In this document: positions 25,052 to 37,641 of the stretch, piece by piece
Layout: each line of letters opens with the position of its first letter
Numbering within the stretch: the stretch's first letter is position 1
DNA from: Pezicula radicicola
Taxonomy: Eukaryota > Ascomycota > Leotiomycetes > Helotiales > Dermateaceae
DNA length: 64,000 nucleotides
Direction of reading: 5' to 3'
NCBI GenBank assembly: GCA_003008705.1
Contig: PDUO01000014.1
Coordinates: 1,028,696-1,092,695 of the forward strand
Made by a program: the position numbers and the translations under genes
Notes under the pieces: generated by a model
What the model was told of the DNA's origin: nothing
The model's database searches: none
The model's input: the letters and a program-made list of their open reading frames with translations, nothing else

Positions 25052-26873
25052 TCAAGAACCACAGCAACCCTCATTTTCACCCAGAGTACCTGTCCACTCA
25101 CCCTTCTCAACCCAAACATGGTCATCCTGAATCATCCCAACAGCCTTTCCATTCCTCTTCCAAGTCTTCCCATCCTTCATAACAAAACTTACCTTCCTCA
25201 ACGCCTTCCTATCAACCCTCGGATCCCTCTCCAACGCAATAATATCAGCCCTACAACCCTCCTCAAACCATCCAAATCTCAACCCACTCAACTCACCACC
25301 ACAACTCTCCCAACCCCCCACAGAACAAAAAGCCAAAACCTCCTCGACCGGGATCCCAGCCTCAACCATAAGTTCCAATTCCCTAACCCCTTGCCCATGC
25401 GGGAACGTTCCCGTATCAGCTCCACAAGCAAATTTAACTCCCAACTCCCAAGCTCTTTTGACTTGTTTGAGAATAGGCTCTATACGATCTTGATGAAGAC
25501 GTTCCGCTACTCCTAGCGTAGGTACAAAGATTGTACCATTCTCAACCATTAGCTTGAACATTTCATCATTTGCGTAATTCCCGTGTTCGATTGTTGTTAC
25601 GCCTGCTTTTATCGCCATCATTGCTCCTTCGATTGTCTTTGCGTGACATGCTATTGGTGCTTTTCCCATCTTTGCTTCTTGGACTATGGTATCCATTTCG
25701 GGTTGCGAGAAGACTAGGAGGTCTGGGTTTGGGTCTGCTGGTGGGTGGGACATTCCTAGGATGTAGGGGTGTTGTTGGGTTGGTGGGTAGCGCATTATAC
25801 GTCTCCTTTATGAAGGTTCAGATAGTGAGTATATCTAGTTAATAGAGAAAAGGAGATGAATTATGGTGAGATATTGGGATGTTGAGGTGGGATGTTGGGA
25901 TGGGATGGTAGAGGGTTGGTGAGTACAAACCTATAATCAGCAAAAAATTTAATGACATCTGCTCCATGAGCAAGTCTTCTCCTAACAGCTATCCTAGCAC
26001 TCTCAACCCCATCAACTGCTTCTCCACCTGCTGGAAGACAAACTCCATTCATCTCATTTTCAGTTCGTGGTTCGTAACTACCTGTACTTGCCTATGAATC
26101 CAAGAGAAAACCCCTCAAAATTAGCTAGCTTCCTTATTCTAAAAAGAGCAGCTCAAGAAATCCTCAACCCAAACATCATAAAAAAAAGGAACAAGCAATA
26201 AACCCCCAAATCCTCCAAAGCCCCAAATTTATCCTTAGATTTAAGAATTTCAGAAGTTTAAAAGAGAAAGAAAACTCACCAAAACCTTAGTAGCAACAAA
26301 TAACCTAGGTCCAGGTATCAACTCTCGATTAATAGCATCTCGAATATGCGCATCTGCATCTTGCATCGACTCGGATCCTAGATCTCGATAGGTTGTATAA
26401 CCTGCCAAGAGAGCTGTACGACAGTGGTTTGTCGCGCGGATTATTCTTTCAGTTGGTGATTCATCTCTTTTTTGGTTTACTGATGGTTTTTCACTATTTT
26501 TGCCCTCTAATTTAGTATTGTGTGGCTGTGGAGGTTGGACTTTTGGTTGGAGATTTGGTTAGAGGTTAGTGGTTGGGGATTGGTGATTGTGGTTAGGTAG
26601 GTGTCAGGGAGAGGAAAAGTAAAATACATACTCATAAGAATGAAGAAGGATGTGCGTATGTGCATCTACGAAACCGGGCATTGCAATTTTGCCCCTCAAA
26701 TCTATGTCTCCTTCTGGGACTACATCACCTAATTTTTCTGTACGGGAAAAAAAGCGTGTTATACATCCTGTTTGTGGATTTACTGTTATTGAGATGTTGG
26801 AGAGGAAGGCCTTTTTCTTTGGGTCGAAGAGGGTTGATGTGTGGATGGTGAAGGGTTGGTGGGGGGTTGTCAT
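25052..26873 (-). CDS. Metal-dependent amidohydrolase (imidazolonepropionase/ochratoxinase-like)
   Basis: Four exons: 26873-26632, 26493-26280, 26091-25931, 25802-25052 (455 residues), all phases consistent. Metal ligands typical of the superfamily: GFVDAHTHI (HxH) near residue 75, DVIKFFADYR (Lys of subtype I), CHAKTIEGAM and TIEHGNY (His ligands), and GADTGTFPHG (Asp). Exon 1 ends at a GTATGT donor; the in-frame partner is the AATAG acceptor at 26494, giving HSYDEKPSVNQKRDES, which fits the family. Such enzymes hydrolyse cyclic or aryl amides; the substrate here is unknown. No signal peptide, so probably cytoplasmic. The start at MTTPHQ was preferred over an upstream in-frame Met that would add a Lys/Thr-rich extension. 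Confidence 0.88.
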
Positions 26874-29083
26874 TGTGATGTGTGAGTTGTGAGTTGTGAG
26901 GGAGGAAGGTTTGGAGGTTTTTGTTTTTGAGTTTGTTCTTTTGGCTTTTGGCTTTTGGCTTTTGGCTTTTGATGAAGTGAAGGTTTCGTGGAGGGATTTT
27001 ATACATTGATATATTGAGATCATTGCCCACTTTTGAGGTTGCCCCTCCCGGATTTGAGCGTTATTTCATTGCAGGGTCTCGATCTTTACCGAGCCTTTCT
27101 ATTGCTAGCATTTATTATACAGCAATAGCAATGACAATATCATAATGATAAAACCACATCTTTCAATGGTCGCCGCAGAGCCTTCATTCCATCTTGCAGT
27201 TCAAAGCCTATTGTTAAGCGACTGCTAGAATGAAGAGAATAAAGACAAGTAACTTTATTCTATTCTAACTCTATTATCCTTGTAATAAATAGACGCAATC
27301 TAATGCAATGATTGCTCAAAGCTTATTGAAGAGTCACAAGCAAGTACTCGCTAAATCTCAATGGCATTTACTTAGCCTAACTAAAATTATGCCACTTTGT
27401 TAAACCTTTGTCTCTTCTTAAATCAATTACACATGTTATCAATGTAGTTTACATTAGTATGATTCGCCGAAATTTAGGAATTAAGAGACAAAGATTAGAA
27501 ATCAAAAATTAGAAATCAGGTATTACAAATCAGAAATTAGAAGTCATAGCTTTATAGACGAGTATAGATATTACTCCTTATTCCTGTCACTCTCATAGCT
27601 GTCATTTCCCTTACCATTACTGTTACTCTCCTCTCTCTGTATAATAATACCTCCTTGTTTTCTTCCTCTAATTCTATAATTAATACAAGCTTAAGCTAGA
27701 TCAAACATATTCTTTGATTTTCTAACTTTTAATCCCTGGCAATAGGGATAACCCGATTATCTTATAGTACTTGTAGCAAACCGTATCTAGTTGTGGTTAA
27801 ATGGCTATAGGAGCAATACATCCCATTGTGCGTCAACAACCATTCTTTGTAAGGATTCAACACCCCTACAATTTCGCCATCAAAAAGTATATATATTTTA
27901 CTATGCACGTCTTGTTAGTATATGCACTTGGTAGTTGAAGTACAAAAGCATAGAGTGTACTTGTGAAAAGAATTGTACTCTGTAAGGAAGGCTGTAAGGA
28001 ATCAAGTGTGTTGAAATGGGCTAATATGAAGTATGTGGCTGGTTATACAAAGTATAGATATTCCTATTTAATTCAACAACTGTGTCTTATTTATCTATAG
28101 CTAGGTTTGGAAGTATATCTCTCGCCAATCTAGGTTGATTTGAACGGTAGGTAGGTATAGTTTTAAAGAAGTAGATTGAGATAGGAATGTGAGCTTAATA
28201 TTACATTATGTCTTTCTTCTTGCTTTAGTAGCATAGATAGGAGATACCTAATCATTTAGAACAGAGAGCACATCTTTGTTGCTATTATTAACGCGAACGG
28301 CATAGTTGTTGTCAATGTGTTGTTTTCGGATTATAAATTTGCCACGACGATTACTCTTTTAGAGATGCTAATTTTTCACTTCGGGGAACAGACTTAGGAC
28401 TGGTATTGTGATATTGTAGTAGAAAATTTTAGACACTTTCACTGCTCATACCTATGGTTTGTCTTGGAGATGTCAGATGGTTGACTCTAGATGTTAGAGT
28501 TTTTAGTAGCGAGAACAGGTAGAGGATTAGGTTGTGTGATTTAGAAGGGGGAGAGTGTAGTATATAGCTAAAGAATAGATTATCATCTAAAGAGCTTTAT
28601 CTCTCTAGTGTTACTAGTTTACTATTTTCTATATTATTATATACCTCCTATAATCTAGATAATATTCTAAGAAAGCTTAAGGGTCAACACTAATATAATT
28701 AGCAACTATATTTTCACCTATATATTTTCAAGTGCAAAGTATACAGTCATTCATAATATAATGGGTCTGGCCCCGTTTTTGTAGGCTTATTGTTTTCTCG
28801 GTACTACAATTCCCTGATTTCTATACTCACCTCCCAACACCTTGAAAAAAAAACAACATGTGTATTTCATTGAGCGTGCATACTCTTAGACTCGGCAAAA
28901 TCCAGAATCTTCATGAGTGTTAACTGCTGTGGTACACAATGACGATGGGGTTTGTATGCGATTTCTACATTAAGTATATTCGAAGCTAAGTTACCGCAAT
29001 TAAAGTACTCAATTGATCCAAAGGGCCACAACTCTGATCTAAACCATCAAGCTACGAGAAACACATCCGTTCACTATTTACAA
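26874..29083. other. Long AT-rich intergenic region
   Basis: About 2.2 kb without a supported gene. It includes repeated aaattagaaatca-like units around 27490-27545. Composition suggests decayed (possibly RIP-affected) repeat DNA, but no element is recognisable. Confidence 0.5.
26935..26970. repeat. GGCTTTT tandem repeat
   Basis: Four to five copies of a 7-bp unit (ggctttt) just upstream of the amidohydrolase start; a small minisatellite in its 5' region. Confidence 0.8.
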
Positions 29084-30263
29084 TCAGACACCTTGCCGTC
29101 TAAAAGGCTCATAAGCCGTATCCACACTCCTAGTAGCCTTATTCCCCAACAACTGCAGCGGAATAATGTTACCGTGAGGCTCATCCTGATTCCTCACTAA
29201 ATCCAACTCCTCCCCCTCATATCCATCTTCTCCCTCAATACCTCCACCAAAACCCCTTCTCAAAAGCACATCCTCATCCTCATTGATATTCTCCACAAAT
29301 TTCCCTTTTTTAGTAACAAGTCCCTGTTTCTCGATGTTCGAGTAACTTTGGTTGCGTTTCCACGTTGGTAGTTTTTGTAGGAAACCTGGTTTTGGTAGTG
29401 ATCGTAAATTGCCTTTGGAAGCGCCACGGGCGTTTGTTGTAGTGGATCTCTTGTTAGTTTGAGAGCGACCGCTGCGACGTGCTGTTATACAAAGCAGGAC
29501 TGAAGTGACTAGTGAAAAGATGGTTGCGACCCAACTCAAAATGAACATTTTGTTTCCAAGTGCTGATTTAAGACCTGCTGATGAAAGTGCAGAATTAAAG
29601 GAACCATTGAAATGTATGAAAGTCGCTAACGAGACGATCGAAGCAGTGAGGAGAAATAGAGTCGCAACGACTGAAGTTACTGCTGCTGCAATGGCTGCAC
29701 TTCGGGAATTGAAGAAGCTTAGGATTGGTGTGATGAGGACGAGGAGGGCGGCAATGATGTAAGCTATTCCAAGGAATGCAGAGGCGTTGCCATAAGAAAG
29801 TGTTTGTTGGACTTTGTCTGCGACAGAGCCTTGAAGTGCAGTGAGGTCAAGCTTTAGGTCTTTGAAAAGATCGAAGTGGAATCCGATGTGTGGAGCTGTG
29901 CATGTTGTCCCTCCTGTAATATTTTTTGCGCAAGAGGTGAAGAGCGAGATAGTGTATTCTGCTGCTAGGCCGAGAGTTGACGCTGAGTGGTTTGAACCCA
30001 CATAATCGGTGCCGGTTATTTTTGATAGGTCGGCGAGAAAGGTTGAATTGGAGAGTGAGGAGGGAATTGAGAGGGAGGATGTGTTTGTCTGTAGGAAAAG
30101 AGTTAAACGGTTTTCCATTGAATATAGAAGAATCGTTGATTACCTTGATAAAGTACAAGTCGGATAATACGTGCGGGTGCAAGCCTGCTGTAATTATAAG
30201 TATGGTGAGAATAAACGCGATTACATAGAAGAACAAGCAGATCAAAGTAGACAGCTGTGCCAT
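29084..30263 (-). CDS. SUR7/PalI-family plasma-membrane protein
   Basis: Two exons, 30263-30144 and 30088-29084 (374 residues), with a GTAATC donor and CCTACAG acceptor. Topology fits SUR7/PalI: one N-terminal membrane segment (residues 8-28), a large extracellular loop with two Cys (SCAKNITGGTTC) and N-glycosylation sites, then three membrane segments (about 140-240), and a basic cytoplasmic tail of about 120 residues. Members mark eisosomes or act in pH sensing (PalI/Rim9); the long tail resembles PalI-like proteins. The exact subfamily is uncertain. Confidence 0.82.
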
Positions 30264-31065
30264 GTTAACTTTCTCTTTAGTACCTGTTTATCTTGATATC
30301 TTTCGTGACGGCGATGTTTCTGCGAAAACACCAAGGGAAGCTTGCACTCAAGTATGGAGATACGCACGGTATGATTGTGGCTGACAACACTTTTGAGGCT
30401 TGAACTTAATAAGAACTCGCAAAATGCAGATACCAATCTAGCAGTGAGCACAGTAAGCGCTAGACAAACTTTCTTTTCGCTTGTCAGAGTAAATTCCTTA
30501 AGCTTAATAAACTGAGCTCCCCTAAAATAAGCTCTTTAATTAGTGGCGGAGAAATAAGGGGTAGCGAGGACAGGGCATGCGGTCGCTCGGCTATTTCGGG
30601 TATTCCAACCATCTTCATCTTAGTTGCTAAGCCACGATTACTATTAGTGGCAGGGCTGAGATGGCATTGACCCAGTGCACTGCAGAAATACAGTCAGGAA
30701 AACTGTTGCCAAGATAATTCGGCTCTAAGCGGCCACTACTATCACAGCTAAATAGCCTACGGATCAAGTCATCCCGTTCTATATTGAAAGTATTTCAGCC
30801 ACGTGGCATATATACAACTAGAAAGATAGCTAAAAATGCACAGTCAGCCTCACAAAAGATGCTTTGGTTGTTCATTTTGTGGTGGCTTGCTAAGAGTGAC
30901 TAGGCTTAAACTATTTTCTTTAGCGCTCTTAGAATCAGCCATAAGCAACAGTCTTTTCTGCTGTATACCATTAACTATATCTTCAGTCAGACGCAACTTT
31001 CATTTTCGTGCACTCGTCTGCATATTGAATCACAGTTCCAATTCTTCATTGTCACATTTCAGTTT
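30264..31065. other. Divergent promoter region
   Basis: Shared upstream region of the SUR7/PalI gene (-) and the cupredoxin gene (+). No gene supported. Confidence 0.5.
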
Positions 31066-33170
31066 ATGATGATGTGGGCAACTCCATTAGCCGCGCTTGC
31101 TTCTTTTTCTATAGTAGCAGCAACAAATTTCCAAGTCAATGTCGGTCCAAATGCTACACTTACCTTCGATCCAGAAACAATTGTTGCAAATGTTGGTGAT
31201 ACAGTAACATATAACTTCCATCCCAGGGTCAGTCAACCCTCACTCATATCAATCCACTAAAAAGTGCTGACAATTCAGAACCACTCTGTGACTCAATCTT
31301 CATTTCAAGACCCATGTCACCCCTTAGCTGGTGGTTTCTTCTCAGGCTTCGTACCCACCACAGAAGCAACCTCTCGAACGACTTGGACAATCACTATCAA
31401 CGATACAAAGCCAATATGGGTTTATTGTGGTCAAACAATAGGAGATCATTGTCAGAAAGGAATGGTTCATGCTATCAACGCGTAATACCGCCTCTCTAGA
31501 TAGCAGGTGCTGATCTGAACTAACAATTTTTATAGACCAACAACTGGTAACACCATTGATGCATTCAAACAAGCAGCTTCGACTGCATCAACGAGTACTT
31601 CTCCTCCAGATGGGCTTCCTATTGGTGGACAGCGAAAATTGAGTGTCGATGTCGGACTCAAAGGAAATCTCACATTCTCTCCAAATAATATCACGGAATT
31701 GCCACGGACAGTGATTGAGTTTAGTTTCAACCCTGCAGTAAGTCTCCTACTCAAGACCCTTTGTAATTGTTCGACTAATGAGTTACAGAACCACTCTGTT
31801 GTCCAATCTTCTTTTGCAGATCCATGTCATCCACTTTCCACAGGTGGATTCTCCAGTGGTTTTATTCCCACAAGTGTTTCTCCGTCGGGTGCCACTTTCC
31901 AAATTCAGGTCAATGATACCAAGCCAGTGTGGTTCTATTGTGCACAGACAACGAAGACTCATTGTCAGGCTGGAATGGTCGGAAGTATCAATGCGTATGT
32001 CACCAACTCATTTTTAAGCCTCAATTTACTAACTTTTGTAGACCCTCAAGCGGAAATACTTTGGACGCATTCATAGCACTCGCAGCTAAAGCCTCGGATA
32101 GCACTATTCCTCCAAATGCACCGCTTGGAGGCATTCTCACTGTCAATGGTACAGCAATTAGCATCATCGGGGGAGCCGTCCTTGATACAGCCAGTTTAAG
32201 CAACACAACCTCGAGTTCTGCAGCAAGCTCAACAGCCATTTCAAATGTTCCACCACCAGGAACATCAATCTCACCAGATCAATCGAGCATGGCCGGAGGA
32301 ATGCCACCAGCAAGTTATAACTGGGCACCCAGCATCTCGGATAATGCGACCAGCCTCTTGCAGCTGATCAATTTCCTAGACAACGCCTTGCTGGAGGTTC
32401 TGGTCAATGGACATAACAATCTCACTACAGGCGGTTGGTCAAATATGTACCCGAGTTCTATCACCGGCACAATTGGTTCAATGGCTGCTCAGGCTTTAAT
32501 ACACCGTTCCACGGCGACAGATTCTCTTCAACACTATTCAAAACCAATGCAGGGACTATGCAACTACATCTGGCCTATTAACGCCATTGAAGATTTCGTT
32601 ACCGTCGCCCTCACCCTTATCCTTCTCGAAATAGGTCTCATTCTCGATGCCATCTCACTCGTTGGGGTGACTGACCCATGGCTTGTCGGTCCTCTCTCAT
32701 CAACCATGGGATCTAAAGCTCGCATGAGTGGCATGGTCAACATGATGCAAAACCATATTCCAGCTGCGACACCACGAGAAGTGATGATGCCAGCCACATT
32801 AGTCTACTCCTATGTAATGAACCATTACATTGTGACAGGTTCATGTCCAGATAAGCTCTCTTACACAGCACTCCCTCCGTTTTCAATGACCGCTGTAAAG
32901 ACCAATGGAATAGCAACAAGCGTCACAATAAAGTATGACTTCTCGCAGGCTAAACAGCCACTTTTTATGGCTTGGATTGGTCCTTGGGGAGATATGAAAT
33001 ACACACCTGTGACTGTAGATTCTAGTAATCAGCAGGCTACAGCAAATGTTCCAGATGGATTAATGGGTCATGTTTGGGGTGTTTTGACTACTGGATCTTC
33101 TGGTGGCGTTAATGATGTGACGGGGATGGCGGTTGCTGGACCGGAGATGCTGTGGGTGACACAACCGTAA
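31066..33170 (+). CDS. Secreted double-cupredoxin protein with ferritin-like (Rds1-type) C-terminal domain
   Basis: Exons 31066-31227, 31279-31481, 31536-31737, 31789-31994, 32042-33170 (633 residues). Signal peptide at residues 1-19. Two cupredoxin domains each keep a type-1 copper set: NHSVTQSSF His with VYCGQTIGDHCQKGM (Cys, His, Met), and NHSVVQSSF His with FYCAQTTKTHCQAGM. A Ser/Thr-rich linker leads to a domain of about 330 residues with helices such as LLQLINFLDNALLEVLVNG and MAAQALIHRSTATDSLQHY, resembling fungal Rds1 ferritin-like proteins. Both cupredoxin halves carry introns at the same place and phase (before NHSV, phase 0; after INA, phase 2), showing an exon-level duplication. 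Likely extracellular; copper binding and the ferritin-like call are inferred. Confidence 0.85.
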
Positions 33171-34656
33171 TAATCGGAATGGATAGTGGGTATTTGGCGT
33201 AAATTTTACGGCGTTCTTTAAATCAATATACTTTAGGAAATCGTTGTGCTGATTTCTTAATGCTATTCAACTGTACATAAAAGGCTCACTCTGTAATTGA
33301 GCCTAATGTCTTGCTTAATGTTACCTCATTGTTAATTTGCTCTTTTCTCAGAAGTTCGCAATTTACAAAAAGATTTTTATTTCCAAAAATGGCAAGTAAT
33401 AAATTAGGCATAATTACAATTAAGCAGTTTCACGTCGCCTACACAGCTTCGCTTGGGTAATTTGAACCACTTTTCTTGAGCTAAGATCAAGGGCTTCCTT
33501 CGAGCTAAGGATTTATTAAGAATACCAATCTGATTTGAAATTGTCAACGTGTTTCCTGCGATCAGCTTCTGTTAACCCTTTGTACTTGCTGTATTAGAGA
33601 TGCTATGGACGAGGTTGTATTGTACTTCTCTACCTAAACGATAGCATATCTTGGGAATACAATACATCACTCTACAATTTCCATGGTACTCGTACTTTAG
33701 CGGGCTTTCTCGCAAATGAGGATACCTTCCCTTTTGGAACTATGTTCTTGCAGTTAAATGCACAGATTTGTTTTCCTCGACAAGGGGCTCGCTTAATTAT
33801 CTAGCGAGCTCTGCATTCGAAAAGGAGATGCCAAGCTGTATGAAGGCCTTTTTTTGCATGGCATCCCTGATCTATGAATCTTAAGAATAGAGATTCAGAA
33901 ACTTAATGTCTTGATAAGCGCTGCCAATCTATTGATAATAGATAGGTCCTATGAACTCAGCCCTAAGGACCATAAGAATCAATTTTCTTACGCATTGCCT
34001 CAGCCGCAAAGAGTAAAACAATTTAAGGTACCAACACATCTCGCAGGCAAATAATAAGAGTTTACTGACTGAAATTGTTTTTTTTAAGTCGATACTTAGG
34101 CGCGCATCCCAGTGACCTAAGTATAGAAAATATACCTACGAAAGATGCTTTGTGTTCGGGCTAATACCGTACAACTTTAACTCAACAGATTCGATCAAAT
34201 CCTCGAGATATTTGTAAATCGTTCAAACAGTCCAACCAGATAACTGTAACTCCGTACACTCATAAGCAAAAATCTCTATTTGTTGAGTTAGTAACGTACG
34301 AAGTACGCTATCCATATGCCAAGTAAAGAGACACGCGGCATCTGGCTTGGTCAAGCAGCCTGCAATCGTTTCTCGAGGCCGAGAATCATATCAGCCAACA
34401 GAAGATCTGCCCGGAATGGCCGAAAGAGACAGCTGCGATAACTCACTTGTTCATATTAAAGTTTTCTATGTGACACCCTTCTGCTGGGTTTAATTCCGTT
34501 CGTCTGGCGTGTGCACAACCTGCTAGTCTTCCTTAAAGTACGGCTTTACTCGTATTAATTTTTCTCTTGGTCACTCACATTCATTTATTATCATTTATTT
34601 CGACCGTTCTCATTTCAGTTATTTTCAATCCAGTCGTTCTCAGTCTACTCGCAACA
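33171..34656. other. Intergenic, AT-rich
   Basis: No supported gene. A perfect 9-bp inverted repeat (atacttagg at 34092-34100, cctaagtat at 34116-34124) is present; its meaning is unclear. Confidence 0.5.
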
Positions 34657-35938
34657 ATGCATTCTTTACTGTCCGTTTTCTTGGGCGCTGGTTTTATCAA
34701 TGCAGTGCGGGGAGATGTGCACCATTTGTTCGTGGGAACATTTGGCTCTTCTGCACCATCTCAAATCTACGCACTCGAATTCGATGATGTTGCGTTGGCT
34801 TTGACTATGTCCAAAATATTACGACCCCTGCTCCCAGCTCTTGGATTGCTTTGAGTGTAAATATAGACCTATCAAATTCAATTGGTGAGTAGCTTTTCAA
34901 ATAACATTTTTAGCACGACAACAAGACCTTGTATGCAAATGATTTTGCCACCACCCCACCTCAGTTCGTTAGTTATACCATTGATAACGCAACTTCCTTG
35001 ACTCACGATGCTACTATTGCTATGAGTGGAAACTGCAGTAATGCCAAAGTAATCTCTATGACCCCAGCCACGACATCACCTTATAATGTTTATGCACAAA
35101 CCTTCCCAGGGCCACCGGGTAAGGACGGATACGGAAACTGCGGGAGGGTTTTCTCAGTTACTTCCACTGGTGCTCTCAGTGAAGAAATTCAAGCATACAC
35201 TTATGACACCAGCTCGGGATTACACGGTGCAGGACTTGATGCCACAAACGAATATCTCTACACGGCAGATGATTCCGGAAACATGATTTGGACTCATAAA
35301 CTTGACAGCACAACCGGAGAACTTACTTTCGTGTCTAATATCACTGGTCCAGAGTCGGGTAGTGGTCCGAGACATCTTGTTGTTCATCCCGCTGGACAGT
35401 ATTTGTACGCCGTTTATGAGGCAACTAATGCCGTAGGTGTCTATTCTATTGACCAAACAACCCACGAGCCATCTTTCGTAGAATCATATTCTCTTCTGCC
35501 ATCAGGTAACCAATGACCCTTTCACTATCCCCTTTCAAAGCTAACATATCCCTAGGTGCTATTAACTCAAACTACACTGGTGATGAAATCCTCCTCTCCT
35601 TCTCAGGAAACTACCTGTGGGCATCTACCCGCGGAAGCGACGCAATAAGCGACGCAATTGTCGGTTACATGACCGCCTTCACCCTCTCCTCCACGGGTGC
35701 AGTTGAATCACAAAACTTCATCACTGCGACCACGGGTAGTGGTGGATCAGCCAACGCCGTTTCTCCAAGTCCTTTCAGTGATAAATGGGCTGCGATTACG
35801 GATTCTGAGTCTGCTGTTGCAACGGGGAGATTTGTGGAAATTTGGCAATTGGCAAATGATGGTAGCAATGCCACTATAGTTTCTCATTTGGATGTTCCTG
35901 ACGGGCAGTTTTGTGCTAATGCTGTATGGCTCGATTAG
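34657..35938 (+). pseudogene. Lactonase-type beta-propeller (carboxymuconate cyclase-like) with one-base frameshift
   Basis: Exons 34657-34856, 34914-35505, 35556-35938. Secreted seven-bladed propeller of the lactonase/3-carboxy-cis,cis-muconate cyclase family: signal peptide, VHHLFVGTF start, NKTLYANDF, PGPPGKDGYGNCGRVFSV, GLHGAGLDATNEYLYTADD, SGPRHLVVHPAGQYLYAVYE, YLWASTRG and the C-terminal QFCANAVWLD. After LTMSK the frame must shift by one base (near 34811-34816, within ccaaaatatt) to continue ITTPAPSSWIALS and reach the first donor. With one extra base all junction phases agree. It is therefore either a recently broken gene or a single-base sequence error; everything downstream is intact. 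Confidence 0.8.
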
Positions 35939-36118
35939 GGATGTTGATTTAAGGAGTTTGGTGGATTTGATAATATCAAGACCAAACTGTACGAGATTTT
36001 TAAGCAATCTTTAAACGGAAAATACTACACTTATTGTCTTCAAGGGCCTTCACTTCGTAGCTAGGGGCTTCATAAATATAAAACATCTCATGAGCACCAC
36101 CAGCAGGCTATTCTGTTG

Positions 36119-36300
36119 TACATATTTGCAAAACGGATTGGATTCTCATTCTAGCACTGGCCGTCTCCATTATCTTTGCGAACATGGTTGGTCCATCATC
36201 CGCCATTGTGCTGCTTCCGAATCTAGGCTGTTCGCGTTTGAAGGACCCCTTTCGTGGTGGCGATGCAACACTGTACTTAGACAGCAATCTCGAACACTGA
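36119..36300 (+). pseudogene. Fragment of a fungal polytopic membrane protein
   Basis: A frame of about 60 residues with a membrane helix (ILILALAVSIIFANMVGP) followed by SSAIVLLPNLG. It resembles the VGPxSAxLxxP segment of large fungal integral membrane proteins of unknown function. No start or remaining domains; a relic directly upstream of the BTB relic. Confidence 0.4.
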
Positions 36301-36329
36301 GAGACAGCGGAAGCCATACAGCTCATACT

Positions 36330-36980
36330 AACCATTGATAGTCAACCGGGAGAGGAAACGGTTACCATCATCGGAGGAACCAAGCGACAGAATTTCAGCG
36401 TCCACAAGAAATTGATCTGCGAATCTGCCGATTTTCTTCTACAATAAATTCACCGATAGCAACACACTAGAGTTTCTGGAAGACTACACTGGTGCTACCT
36501 ACTCTTGAAGACAATGCCAGACTATTCGCCGATGTCCTCTTCGACCTCTACATCCTCACAGAGAAATTCAACCTCGGAGCCACACTTGCAGACAAAGTTA
36601 TAGATCACATTCAAGACATCTATGGAGAACATAAATTCCTCATAGCTCCCGGAATCATGACAAATATCTACACATCTACAATTCGCCGATCACCACTACG
36701 TGTCTTCTTCGTTGAATTAGTGATGAGAGAAATGCACGAGGGAGTCATTCTTGACCCGCAGGAGGCAATTGATGATAGACTCAATAGAGTTATGAGGGAA
36801 CGCGCTAGCGCTAGCCAAGATGGAATTACCTTTCTTCTTGATTATTATTCTCAGTGGGCATTGAACTACATAATGCGCGGCGGAAATGGTATGAAGAATC
36901 CACGTGTGAGAATTGAGGAGGATACGAAGAATCGCTGCTGGTATCACAGTCATGATAAAGGTGTCAACTGCAGGTTGTAG
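36330..36980 (+). pseudogene. BTB/POZ-domain gene remnant
   Basis: BTB hallmarks are spread over changing frames: ETVTIIGGTKRQNFSVHKKLICESADF, then FYNKF in the next frame, then TLEDNARLFADVLFDLYILTEKFNLGATLADKV in a third. The usual stretch between the ARLF block and LYILTEKF is mostly missing (about 20-25 residues). The back half (36492-36980) is open and matches the C-terminal part of fungal BTB proteins (GIMTNIYTST, LRVFFVELVMREM). Frameshifts and an internal deletion indicate loss of function, though the 162-residue back half could still be translated. Confidence 0.65.
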
Positions 36981-37641
36981 GGATATCAGTTCGAGGAAGG
37001 GTCCTGGGAACTGGCTTTGGTTTATTTATAGTGGTTGCTCTGGTGGTTTTGGATGTGGTGCAACTTTTCTTTTTGAGTCACTCTACTAGTAACTCGGAGA
37101 TTCAAAACAATATCATGAGCCACACAAACATGATGATGGCTTAAGTGCTAAGGAATTGGTTTTGGTGGTAGTTCACTTCCCACGAAGTACCTGACATAAT
37201 GAAAGCACTCTCGAAAAATTTATCTTTGACTATAATCATTACTCTCCTAAAACTGACTGTAATTCTCAGAAACATTGATTAACCGGATAAGCAATTTCAT
37301 GAGCATATAATTAGTGTACTTTTGTTAACGTGATGTGACAAAACTTACCCTGGCACATCTGTAGTCACTCACAAGAAATGATCTCGAAAACTCAGGTAGC
37401 TTAAGTAGCTTATTCAGGTAAGTTAAATGGCTTAACTCTTGAATCTAAATTAAGTTAACTCCTTTGAACTTGACTAATGGAATTAATTACATGCTAAGTG
37501 GCCCTCGAAAACATATACAATCACTCATTTAACAAAGTTAATTTAAAACTAAATAACCAGGTTGCTAAATACTTGGAAAGTTAAATGTCACTAACCAGCA
37601 CTCATAAATGTAACAAGTTCCTACATGTAACCTCACCAACC
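36981..37641. other. Intergenic with degenerate AAGTTAA/CTTGA repeats
   Basis: Between about 37380 and 37590, imperfect units such as aggtaagttaaatggctta, taagttaactcctttgaacttga and ctaaataaccaggtt recur, similar in style to repeats near 17 and 56 kb. No gene. Confidence 0.45.

Noticed and set aside
26600..26640. Amidohydrolase exon 1 seemed unable to join exon 2 in frame
   Set aside because: Resolved by the AATAG acceptor at 26494; the joined sequence fits the family.
27735..27765. TAGGGATAAC resembling a homing-endonuclease half site
   Set aside because: Ten bases of similarity without a nuclease gene or intron is expected by chance.
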